Of a DNA stretch of 30,629 bases, positions 6,626-12,138 are shown piece after piece. A program made the translations under genes and the position numbers. The notes under the pieces are model-generated. The model was not told the DNA's origin. It was given only the letters and a program-made list of their open reading frames with translations, and did no database searches. Position 1 is the stretch's first letter, and the number at the start of each line of letters is the position of its first letter. This DNA comes from CAYHDN01 sp964355425 (GTDB taxonomy: Bacteria; Patescibacteriota; UBA1384; XYA2-FULL-43-10; CAINNR01), in the NCBI GenBank assembly GCA_964355425.1, contig CAYHDN010000003.1, positions 1-30,629 of the forward strand. The letters are read 5' to 3'.

Positions 6626-6673
6626 CCCAGCATCAGTCCAGCCCTTTTCAAAAAAGAGCTGGACGGTGCGGGG
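6626..6673. repeat. Hairpin repeat in the D-loop position of the outer tRNA-Leu
   Basis: CCC, GCA, GTCCAGC and CTTTT pair, with small bulges, with AAAAG, GCTGGAC, TGC and GGGG. The hairpin splits a tRNA-Leu-like D-arm. It could stop transcription, but it lacks a terminal T run on the plus strand. Confidence 0.65.
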
Positions 6674-6702
6674 CAGGTTGGTAGATTTACCCCGTAGTTG
6701 GT

Positions 6703-6789
6703 GGGCATGTGGTGAAATTGGTATACACGCAGCGTTCAGAACGCTGTAATCGAAAGGTTGTGAGAGTTCGACTCTCTCCATGCCCACCA
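6703..6789 (+). tRNA. tRNA-Leu(CAG)
   Basis: Intact 87-nt class II tRNA: acceptor GGGCATG/CATGCCC with A and CCA, anticodon arm CAGCGTTCAGAACGCTG with CAG, long variable arm TAATCGAAAGGTTGT, T-arm GAGAGTTCGACTCTCTC. It lies inside the broken tRNA-Leu of 6610-6929. Confidence 0.96.
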
Positions 6790-6841
6790 TACTGTAGGGT
6801 AGGTCCGCCTCTTGCAGATACTGGCAATAGTGTGGAGGTTT

Positions 6842-6907
6842 TCCGACGCTCCGACTGAAACGTCGGAGGTACGGAATCCCGACATCCCGCAAAGCGGGAT
6901 CGTCGGG
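6842..6907. repeat. Two adjoining CCGAC/GTCGG hairpins
   Basis: CTCCGAC-TGAAAC-GTCGGAG is followed by CCCGAC-ATCCCGC-AAA-GCGGGAT-C-GTCGGG. The first resembles the CCGAC-CGAAAGC-GTCGG hairpin found inside the S1 gene at about 8357-8376. Together they sit directly before the 3' tRNA-Leu remnant. Confidence 0.7.
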
Positions 6908-6942
6908 GCGAATCCCGCCTTCGGCACCAATATTAACAAGCT

Positions 6943-6971
6943 TTGACTTGTTTTTTTGATCGAATTATGGT
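6943..6971 (+). promoter_or_regulatory. Likely promoter of the Cys/His-rich orphan
   Basis: The -35 TTGACT (6943-6948), a 17-base spacer and -10 TATGGT (6966-6971) precede a leader of about 30 bases that contains the Shine-Dalgarno CGGAGGAAA. Confidence 0.55.
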
Positions 6972-7008
6972 AGTTTGATTTTACCAATCTGACACGGAGG
7001 AAACGGAA

Positions 7009-7401
7009 ATGCCAAACGGTTATAATTATGATGAAGAGCGGCATGGACCACATGATTACGGGGAATTCACAACCGGTCTTCATGACTGCAAGTACGGTTG
7101 TGGATGTCACATGGCGTCGTCAACATCTGGCGGGCCGGCTGGACTTGACCCGTTCGGCGAATGTCCGGGCAACCCGATAGCGGGTAGAAGTCTTGGCAAT
7201 CTCGCGGCTAACACGGATTTCGTCATCACACGGCGGGTTCGAGGCATCGAAGCCCGGATGAACAAGGCCGAGGACATCGTTAAGCGAATGCGGTCACCCA
7301 AGAAGCAGTTGGCCGCTGATAACGAGGCGCTGAAAAGCGAGATACGCGATCGGGACAACAAGTTGTTGCAGATCCAGCGAATTCTAGACGGTATTCACTA
7401 A
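7009..7401 (+). CDS. Orphan protein, Cys/His-rich N-terminus and coiled-coil C-terminus
   Basis: A 130-residue protein that I cannot place. Residues 1-60 are rich in His, Cys, Gly and Pro (HDCKYGCGCHMA, then GGPAGLDPFGECPGNP), a pattern that could bind a metal. Residues about 75-125 are a charged heptad-like helix (RRVRGIEARMNKAEDIVKRM ... ADNEALKSEIRDRDNKLLQI), probably a coiled coil. There is no signal peptide or TM. It has its own promoter, a strong Shine-Dalgarno (CGGAGGAAA, 8 bases from ATG) and a terminator, and its codons are more GC-rich than those of the core genes. It may be a transferred single-gene unit. Confidence 0.75.
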   Translation: MPNGYNYDEERHGPHDYGEFTTGLHDCKYGCGCHMASSTSGGPAGLDPFGECPGNPIAGRSLGNLAANTDFVITRRVRGIEARMNKAEDIVKRMRSPKKQLAADNEALKSEIRDRDNKLLQIQRILDGIH

Positions 7402-7426
7402 CCGACTGATGATCGGTACATTTCAG

Positions 7427-7457
7427 CCCGGAGATTTTCTCCGGGTATTTACTTTTC
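7427..7457 (+). terminator. Terminator of the Cys/His-rich orphan
   Basis: CCCGGAGA-TTT-TCTCCGGG is followed by TATTTACTTTT, 25 bases after the stop codon. Confidence 0.8.
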
Positions 7458-7551
7458 AAAAACCATTTGCTACAATCGAAATAGAAAAATCATTAATCTA
7501 GCTTGAATATTTTTGTAGTAAAAATTCTCGGGCTGGTTCCGAGATTTTTTT
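7448..7551 (+). promoter_or_regulatory. Promoter followed by a short transcript and a terminator, before tRNA-Leu(GAG)
   Basis: A -10 TACAAT (7471-7476), with a 4/6 -35 TTTACT 17 bases upstream (7448-7453), is followed about 50 bases later by the hairpin TCTCGG-CTGGTT-style loop-CCGAGA and seven T (7526-7551). The tRNA starts only 9 bases after this terminator. This may encode a short RNA of about 70 nt or a terminator in the tRNA leader. Confidence 0.5.
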
Positions 7552-7560
7552 AAGGAGGAT

Positions 7561-7647
7561 GCCGAGGTGGCGAAATTGGTATACGCGCAAGATTGAGGTT
7601 CTTGTGGCCGCAAGGCTGTGGAGGTTCAACTCCTCTCCTCGGCACCA
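7561..7647 (+). tRNA. tRNA-Leu(GAG)
   Basis: An 87-nt class II tRNA: acceptor GCCGAGG/CCTCGGC with A and CCA, anticodon arm CAAGATTGAGGTTCTTG with GAG, variable arm GGCCGCAAGGCT, T-arm GGAGGTTCAACTCCTCT. It is followed directly by copy B of the 44-nt double-hairpin repeat. Confidence 0.95.
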
Positions 7648-7685
7648 CGCTTTGCCTGGTATAAGCGACGCTAAGCGTCGCACCA
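7642..7685. repeat. 44-nt double-hairpin repeat at the 3' end of tRNA-Leu(GAG) (copy B)
   Basis: It shares 40 of 44 bases with copy A (4701-4744). The second hairpin GCGACGC-TAA-GCGTCGC is perfect. The first (CCACGCT ... CTGG) is decayed. It starts in GCACCA of the tRNA and ends in another GCACCA. Confidence 0.85.
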
Positions 7686-7695
7686 AAATAAAAAC

Positions 7696-7772
7696 GCACC
7701 CGTGGCTCAGTTGGTTAGAGCGACTCGTTTACATCGAGTAGGTCGTCCGTTCGAATCGGACCGGGTGCACCA
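7696..7772 (+). tRNA. tRNA-Val(TAC)
   Basis: A 77-nt tRNA: acceptor GCACCCG/CGGGTGC with A and CCA, D-arm GCTCAGTTGGTTAGAGC, anticodon arm ACTCGTTTACATCGAGT with TAC, T-arm GTCCGTTCGAATCGGAC. It is intact, 10 bases after repeat copy B, and probably co-transcribed with tRNA-Leu(GAG). Confidence 0.97.
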
Positions 7773-7815
7773 TATTTATCAAATCGGACAAATTGGGCTT
7801 ATTAGACTAATTAAT

Positions 7816-8237
7816 ATGCAACTTCCAGAAAATTTCTTTACAACCGAGTACCTGTTTTCAGCCCAAGCACCGACGAATCGGGTAAATTTTCTTGTGCTAT
7901 TGGGAGTGTTTGTTCTTTTCATTATTGTTGCTGTAGTCCTAATCTATAGCAAAAAGATTNNNNNNNNNNAAAGATTCATCGGCCGCTGCGAGCAAAATTC
8001 TTTAATTTCTTCTTAACAATCGGCATTTTGGGAGTTCTTATTTCCTTTTTCCGTTACCAAAGTATCCCTTACATTGGAACAAGATTTATCATGCTGTTGC
8101 TGTTTGGTGCGGCGTTCATCTGGTACTGCTTGATTGTATTTTATAGTATTTTTAAAATGCCGGGAGAAATTAAGCTGATTAAAGCCCATGAAAGATACGC
8201 ACAGTATTTACCGAAGGCCAAGTCTAAAAGGAAGTAA
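7816..8237 (+). CDS. Three-TM membrane protein, unknown function, split by an artefactual gap
   Basis: The run of ten N at 7960-7969 is flanked by AAAGATT on both sides. If the duplicate is merged, the frame continues without a stop as one protein of 134 residues. It has three membrane segments (about 24-46, 58-74, 81-105) and a basic C-terminus ending KAKSKRK. The two pieces look like separate ORFs only because of the gap. I do not recognise the family. It starts at an ATG 44 bases after tRNA-Val, behind repeat DNA, with no clear Shine-Dalgarno. Confidence 0.75.
7960..7969. other. Assembly gap (10 N)
   Basis: The same seven bases AAAGATT lie on both sides of the N run. Collapsing them restores one reading frame, so no sequence is probably missing. 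Confidence 0.85.
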
Positions 8238-8238
8238 C

Positions 8239-8275
8239 CACACAGATTTTTTACACAGATAAGGCACAGATTAAA
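8239..8275. repeat. CACAGAT-type intergenic repeat
   Basis: CACAGATTTTTTACACAGATAAGGCACAGATT. A longer version of the same family lies at 30111-30185 before the polymerase gene. Confidence 0.6.
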
Positions 8276-8294
8276 ATCATTAAGAAAGGAATAC

Positions 8295-9575
8295 ATGGAA
8301 GAAAAAGAAAAAGCGGAGAGCTCTGACGCTCCAGAGAAGAAGTTGGAGGTCGGAGTCCCGACCGAAAGCGTCGGGAAGAAAAAAATCACAAAACCAAAAG
8401 CCGAGTCGATGGCCAGCTTAATTGAAGAGGCCGGCGATACATTGCTACCTTACAAAGAAGGCGAGATAGTTGAGGCCAAGGTGCTTTCGGCCAGCCGCAA
8501 TAAAATTTGGGCAGATGTTTCCGGTTTGTCCCTTGGCTATGTACCAGAGAAAGAAATTACTCTGAACTCCGATGTCAAAGTCGGCGACACCATTTTGGCC
8601 TATGTAATTTTACTTGAGGATGAGGATGGGAATGTCGTTTTGTCGCTGAAACGCGCTGATCGTGAGCGCTACTGGAAGGACATGGAGGAGCGCTATAAAA
8701 CTGGCCAGCCGGTGGAAATTACCATTAACGAGGCGAATAAGGGTGGTCTAATTTCAGAAATTGGCGGTATCCCAGGATTTTTGCCGGTATCACAGCTTTC
8801 GCCAGAGCATTATCCGCGAGTATCTGGTGGCGATCGTGAAGAAATTCTCTCCAGATTGTCGAAATTGATCGGCGAAAAGATATTTGTCAAAGTAATTAAC
8901 TGCGACAAGAATGGCAATAAGCTGATCTTTTCAGAAAAAGCGGTTGATGCTGAAAAACTAGCCTCAAAAATAGAAAAGTATAAAGTTGGCGATATCGTCG
9001 AAGGAAAAATTTCCGGCATTGTTGATTTTGGCATGTTTGTGAAAATTGATCCTTTAGTCGAAGGGCTGGTTCACATTTCCGAGGTATCGTGGTCAAGAGT
9101 CGCAGATCTTAACAAACTATATAAAGTTGGCGACAGCGTGAAGGTAATGGTTATTGCGGTTGATGAAGGCAGATTATCTCTTTCGTTGAAGAAATTGGCT
9201 TCTGATCCCTGGACAAAGGCGGCAGAGCATTACAAAGTTGGCGACAGCGTGAAAGGCGAGGTAACAAAAATTACTCCATTTGGCGCATTTGTATCATTGG
9301 ATGAAGAGATCGACGGTTTGGTTCATGTTTCTGAGCTTTCTGATCGACATATCGTTGATCCAGGCCAGGTGGTTGATCTTGGCAAGGAATATAGCTTCAA
9401 AATTATCTCCATTGAGCCAGATACCCACCGATTGGGATTGAGTCTTAAGGCAGTCGGGAAGGAAGCCCAAAAAGAAGAATCACCAGAAGAGGTTGAAGAT
9501 GATAAAAAAGATAAAGAAGATAAAAAAAAGCCGAAGAAATCTAAAAAAATCGGCATGGTTAAGGAGGAAAAATGA
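8295..9575 (+). CDS. rpsA: 30S ribosomal protein S1 (four S1 domains)
   Basis: A 426-residue protein with four OB-fold S1 repeats at about 50-118, 135-215, 230-300 and 313-382. The last two carry the best matches (GKISGIVDFGMFVKIDPLVE and GEVTKITPFGAFVSLDEEID, each followed by GLVHxSE). The Lys/Glu tail (395-426) is low complexity. S1 recruits mRNA to the 30S subunit. Four repeats is short compared with E. coli (six) but usual in many bacteria. The N-terminal segment EVGVPTESVGKKK is encoded by a hairpin repeat (TCCCGAC-CGAAAGC-GTCGGGA, about 8356-8377). AAGAAAGGA lies upstream of the ATG. The next gene overlaps by four bases (ATGA). Confidence 0.95.
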   Translation: MEEKEKAESSDAPEKKLEVGVPTESVGKKKITKPKAESMASLIEEAGDTLLPYKEGEIVEAKVLSASRNKIWADVSGLSLGYVPEKEITLNSDVKVGDTILAYVILLEDEDGNVVLSLKRADRERYWKDMEERYKTGQPVEITINEANKGGLISEIGGIPGFLPVSQLSPEHYPRVSGGDREEILSRLSKLIGEKIFVKVINCDKNGNKLIFSEKAVDAEKLASKIEKYKVGDIVEGKISGIVDFGMFVKIDPLVEGLVHISEVSWSRVADLNKLYKVGDSVKVMVIAVDEGRLSLSLKKLASDPWTKAAEHYKVGDSVKGEVTKITPFGAFVSLDEEIDGLVHVSELSDRHIVDPGQVVDLGKEYSFKIISIEPDTHRLGLSLKAVGKEAQKEESPEEVEDDKKDKEDKKKPKKSKKIGMVKEEK

Positions 9576-10054
9576 TCGTTACTTGCACCGGTGGCGGCAA
9601 ATTTAAAATAAAAACCCGCGAAGCCAACGTTACACTTTCGGCCGAAGGTGTGGACATTGACGGTTTTGTCGTTAATGGCCCCGGGGAATATGAAAGAAAA
9701 AATGTTTTTGTTGAGGTGCCTTTCGATCTTCCGGTTTACAAAATTATGGCCGACGACTTAACAGTTCTTTATCCAGGAAAAACAAAAAAAATCTCCGATA
9801 AGCAAATTGAAGGGTTGGACGGCATCGATCTTTTGTTTCTGCCTTGTGGCGAAGAAGATTCAATGGAGCTAAAAAACGCTCTTGAACTTTCTGCTACTCT
9901 CGACCCAAGCGTGATAATTCCGATGCTTTACAGCGATATTTCAATGTTAAAAAAAGAGGGGCTAGAAGGCGAGACCAGCAAATCGGCGAAGATTCAGAAA
10001 TCACTGTTGCCGGAAGAAGGCAACCAAGTAATTTTCTTGGAGAAAAGTACTTGA
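9572..10054 (+). CDS. Degenerate metallo-beta-lactamase-fold protein
   Basis: A 160-residue protein that resembles the short, UPF0173-like branch of the metallo-beta-lactamase fold. It has an N-terminal strand pair (VTCTGGGKFKIKT), the motif FVVNGPGEYERKNV, a central GIDLLFLPCGEEDSMEL and a C-terminal DPSVIIPMLYSDIS, which corresponds to the PKxVIPMHY strand of the active family. No HxHxDH metal motif is present, and the final His of PMHY is replaced. It is therefore probably not a hydrolase. It is translationally coupled to S1 through an ATGA overlap. Confidence 0.65.
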   Translation: MIVTCTGGGKFKIKTREANVTLSAEGVDIDGFVVNGPGEYERKNVFVEVPFDLPVYKIMADDLTVLYPGKTKKISDKQIEGLDGIDLLFLPCGEEDSMELKNALELSATLDPSVIIPMLYSDISMLKKEGLEGETSKSAKIQKSLLPEEGNQVIFLEKST

Positions 10055-10059
10055 GCAAA

Positions 10060-10183
10060 AAGTCTGTAAAGTTCATAAAGTCCTTAAAGCACAGAGAATA
10101 TCAATTCCATGAACTTTCCTCCTCGGATCGACTTCCAAGTCGAGACGGGTCGACTTTACGGACCTTCGACTTTACGGACTTAA
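10060..10183. repeat. Intergenic repeat with GTCGACTTTACGGAC units
   Basis: The gap contains AAGTCTGTAAAGTTCATAAAGTCC on the left and its partial complement on the right (GGACTTAA, TCGACTTTACGGACC twice), plus a central hairpin CGACTTCCAAGTCG. No convincing promoter is seen; the DHH gene may be read from upstream. Confidence 0.55.
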
Positions 10184-10186
10184 ATT

Positions 10187-11152
10187 ATGGCTTCATACAG
10201 TAAATTTATTGTTCACATTGAGGATAAAGATAATCAGAAGTTTCTTTTAATTGCTCACGACCGACCTGATGGCGATACGATCGCTTCAGCTTTGGCCATG
10301 AGACAACTTTTGGAGTCTCAAGGTAAGAAGGTAACAGTTGTCTGTTTGCAAGAAGTACCAGAGGTTTTTAAATTCTTGCTCGGTTGGCAAAAAGTAAAGA
10401 CTGATTTTTTGCTTGGGGATTTCGAAACAATAATTTTGCTTGATACCGGAGATTTACGCCGCACTGGCTATTATGACCGTTTACTTCAAGCCAAATCGCA
10501 GGGTGTTCCGATAGTGAATATTGACCATCATCCGAAGAATGATATCTGGAAGCTGGCGAAAATAAACATCGTCGATGAAAAGGTTTCCTCAACTTGTGAA
10601 ATAATTTACGACATTTATCAAAAATTGGGAGAGAAAATTGACTCTGCTACTGCCACAATACTTTTAACCGGAATTTATACTGATACTGGGGGTTTTCAGC
10701 ATTCAAATACAGCACCAAGGACTTTAGAAGTCGCCTCGAAACTTTTAAGCTCTGGCGCGCAATTAAAACAAATTTCCCAAAAAATCAGCAATTATCGGAG
10801 CCTGGCGATGTTGAAACTTTGGGGGATAGTGCTTGATCGCATCGAGCATCGAAGTGAGCTGGGATTGGTTTACTCAATAATTACCCAAAGCGATATAAAA
10901 AAGATTGGCGCTAAAGAGGATGATCTTGCCGGTGTTGTAAATCTCATCAGCACAATACCCGGAGAGCAAGCGGCACTCTTGCTTTACGAGCTCCCAGATG
11001 GTAAAGTTAAGGGTAGTTTGCGGACTGAATCGGACAAAATTGATGTGGCCAAAATTGCCGGACTTTTTGGCGGCGGCGGCCACAAAAAAGCATCAGGATT
11101 TGTGATCGATGGCAAGTTGAAGAAGACAGATGTTGGATGGAAGGTAGTTTAG
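10187..11152 (+). CDS. DHH/DHHA1 phosphoesterase (NrnA-like oligoribonuclease/pAp phosphatase)
   Basis: A 321-residue member of the DHH superfamily. Motif I is HDRPDGD (24-30), the second metal Asp is in LLDTGD, DHH is at 113-115 within NIDHHPKND, motif IV is in TGIYTDTGGF, and the C-terminal DHHA1 domain ends with GGGGHKKASGF (about 294-304). Proteins of this size and motif set degrade nano-RNA and dephosphorylate pAp. All metal ligands appear present. It stands alone between repeat DNA and the tRNA-Leu locus. Confidence 0.9.
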   Translation: MASYSKFIVHIEDKDNQKFLLIAHDRPDGDTIASALAMRQLLESQGKKVTVVCLQEVPEVFKFLLGWQKVKTDFLLGDFETIILLDTGDLRRTGYYDRLLQAKSQGVPIVNIDHHPKNDIWKLAKINIVDEKVSSTCEIIYDIYQKLGEKIDSATATILLTGIYTDTGGFQHSNTAPRTLEVASKLLSSGAQLKQISQKISNYRSLAMLKLWGIVLDRIEHRSELGLVYSIITQSDIKKIGAKEDDLAGVVNLISTIPGEQAALLLYELPDGKVKGSLRTESDKIDVAKIAGLFGGGGHKKASGFVIDGKLKKTDVGWKVV

Positions 11153-11171
11153 CTGAATTGATAATATTTGT

Positions 11172-11276
11172 GCCGGGATGGTGGAATCGCTAGACACAAG
11201 GGACTTACCCCAAAATCACGTAGGGTTTGGGGTACCCAGCACCCAAAGTGGTGCAGGGTAAAATCCCGAAAGGGTA
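11172..11276 (+). pseudogene. 5' tRNA-Leu fragment followed by a three-hairpin insertion
   Basis: The first 35 bases (11172-11206) match the start of the intact tRNA-Leu(TAA) at 11539 except for two D-loop positions (ATC versus ACT region). After GGGACTT the sequence is interrupted by two hairpins, ACCCCAAA/TTTGGGGT and ACCC-GCACC/GGTGC-GGGT. AAAATCCC then follows as in the anticodon 3' strand, with a CCC-GAAA-GGG hairpin. The T-arm and 3' acceptor are missing, and the GIY-YIG gene begins there. The break between U34 and A35 coincides with the site of the well-known tRNA-Leu(UAA) group I intron, but I see no P7 or other intron core here. Confidence 0.55.
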
Positions 11277-11279
11277 ATC

Positions 11280-11591
11280 ATGCATTGCGTTTATGTTTTG
11301 AAAAGCACGAAGAATGATCAGTTATATGTCGGTCGTACATCTGATTTGAAAAAAAGGATCAGTGAACATCAAGCCGGTAAAGTGCGAACGACAAATCGTT
11401 TGAATCCGATGAAATTGATATTCTTCGAGGGTTTTATTGCCAAGGCCGACGTGATCAGGAGAGAAAGATACTTCAAAACATCAAAAGGCAAAAGTTCATT
11501 AAGGCAAATAATCAGAGATTCTGCATCAATACAATTATGCCGGGATGGTGGAACTGCTAGACACAAGGGACTTAAAATCCCTCGATGGTAA
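11280..11591 (+). CDS. GIY-YIG (UvrC/Slx1-like, URI type) nuclease, reading into tRNA-Leu
   Basis: A 103-residue single-domain GIY-YIG protein. It has HCVYVLKS for the first strand, LYVGRTSDLKKRISEH for the YIG strand and the catalytic Arg helix, FFEGFIAKADVIRRERYFK with the metal-binding Glu, and KTSKGKSSLRQII near the end of the fold. AAAGGG lies seven bases before the ATG. The domain proper ends around residue 85. The last 18 codons are read from the 5' half of tRNA-Leu(TAA), where the stop TAA lies in the variable arm. Such small GIY-YIG proteins are common in Patescibacteria; whether this one is mobile is inference. Confidence 0.8.
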   Translation: MHCVYVLKSTKNDQLYVGRTSDLKKRISEHQAGKVRTTNRLNPMKLIFFEGFIAKADVIRRERYFKTSKGKSSLRQIIRDSASIQLCRDGGTARHKGLKIPRW

Positions 11592-11627
11592 AACATCATG
11601 CGGGTTGGACTCCCGCTCCCGGCACCA
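11539..11627 (+). tRNA. tRNA-Leu(TAA)
   Basis: An 89-nt class II tRNA: acceptor GCCGGGA/TCCCGGC with A and CCA, anticodon arm AGGGACTTAAAATCCCT with TAA, variable arm with GATG/CATC, T-arm GCGGGTTGGACTCCCGC. The T-loop reads TTGGACT rather than TTCGANT, which is unusual. The upstream GIY-YIG frame overlaps its first 53 bases. Confidence 0.9.
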
Positions 11628-11727
11628 NNNNNNNNNNNNNNNNNNNNNNNNNNNNNNNNNNNNNNNNNNNNNNNNNNNNNNNNNNNNNNNNNNNNNNNNN
11701 NNNNNNNNNNNNNNNNNNNNNNNNNNN
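11628..11727. other. Assembly gap (100 N)
   Basis: The 55 bases after the gap are identical to the 55 bases before it (the tRNA-Leu 3' part), which is the pattern of two contigs ending in a shared sequence. Probably nothing is missing and the tRNA is single, but a tandem copy cannot be excluded. Confidence 0.8.
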
Positions 11728-11782
11728 TAAAATCCCTCGATGGTAAAACATCATGCGGGTTGGACTCCCGCTCCCGGCACCA
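11728..11782 (+). pseudogene. 3' part of tRNA-Leu(TAA) after the gap (copy or assembly duplicate)
   Basis: Begins TAAAATCCC in the anticodon loop and runs through CCA. It is identical to 11573-11627. It is either the 3' half of an outer tRNA or a duplicated contig end. The Shine-Dalgarno-like AGGAAA of the next gene overlaps its CCA end. Confidence 0.6.
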
Positions 11783-11791
11783 GGAAACTAT

Positions 11792-12138
11792 ATGGAAAAT
11801 GAAAATAAAATTGCTATTTTCCGTGGAAAAGAAATTCGTCGAGAAATTTATAAAGGCGAATGGTGGTTTTCTGTTGTTGATGTAATTGAAGTGTTGACCG
11901 ATAGTGTGAACCCTCGCGATTATTGGTTCAGAATGAAAGTCAGAGTGAAAAGTGATGATGGCATTCAGTTGTCGACAATTTGTCGACAACTGAGGTTGGA
12001 ATCCGCAGATGGCAAGAAGTATTTAACTGACTGTGCAAATACGGAAGGCTTATTTCGTATCATCCAGTCGGTCCCGTCTCCTAAGGTGGAACCGTTAAAA
12101 CGTTGGCTGGCAAGAGTCGGCTACGAAAGTCTTTTTCC
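11792..12138 (+). pseudogene. BRO-N family (phage antirepressor-like) gene, 5' part
   Basis: Starting at ATG 11792, this encodes IAIFRGKEIRREIYKGEWWF, SVVDVIEVLTDSVNPRDYWF and the end of a BRO-N domain (TEGLFRIIQSVPSPKVEPLK, WLARVGYE). In family members the protein continues for well over 100 residues. Here the frame leaves the homology at about 12135, where a GTCATTGCGAG repeat begins, and stops at 12214. The matching C-terminus is found at 12541-12657 beyond a GIY-YIG gene. The gene is therefore split, and a middle part is missing. BRO-N proteins bind DNA and are typical of phages and mobile islands. Confidence 0.8.

Larger units (their letters stand above)
6610..6929 (+). pseudogene. Outer tRNA-Leu-like gene, split by hairpins and an inner tRNA
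   Basis: GCCGAAG at 6610-6616 pairs with CTTCGGC at 6919-6925, followed by A and CCA, giving a full acceptor stem. The 5' part continues TGGCGGAAT as in tRNA-Leu D-arms, is interrupted by a hairpin (6626-6673), and resumes with TTGGTAGAT. The 3' part shows CGAATCCCGC, the end of a T-arm, directly after another hairpin (6878-6907). Intact tRNA-Leu(CAG) sits inside, flanked by imperfectly complementary TACCCCGTAGT and ACTGTAGGGTA. The 5' end abuts the TAA of the preceding gene. I could not reconstruct its anticodon. Confidence 0.5.

Noticed and set aside
7559..7741. Frame across tRNA-Leu and tRNA-Val
   Set aside because: Both intervals are intact tRNAs; the frame is incidental.
11207..11538. 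Group I intron in the 5' tRNA-Leu copy, with GIY-YIG as its ORF
   Set aside because: The insertion site fits, but no P1 pairing with the exon end, no P4/Q and no P7/S segments could be found, and no clean 3' exon follows.
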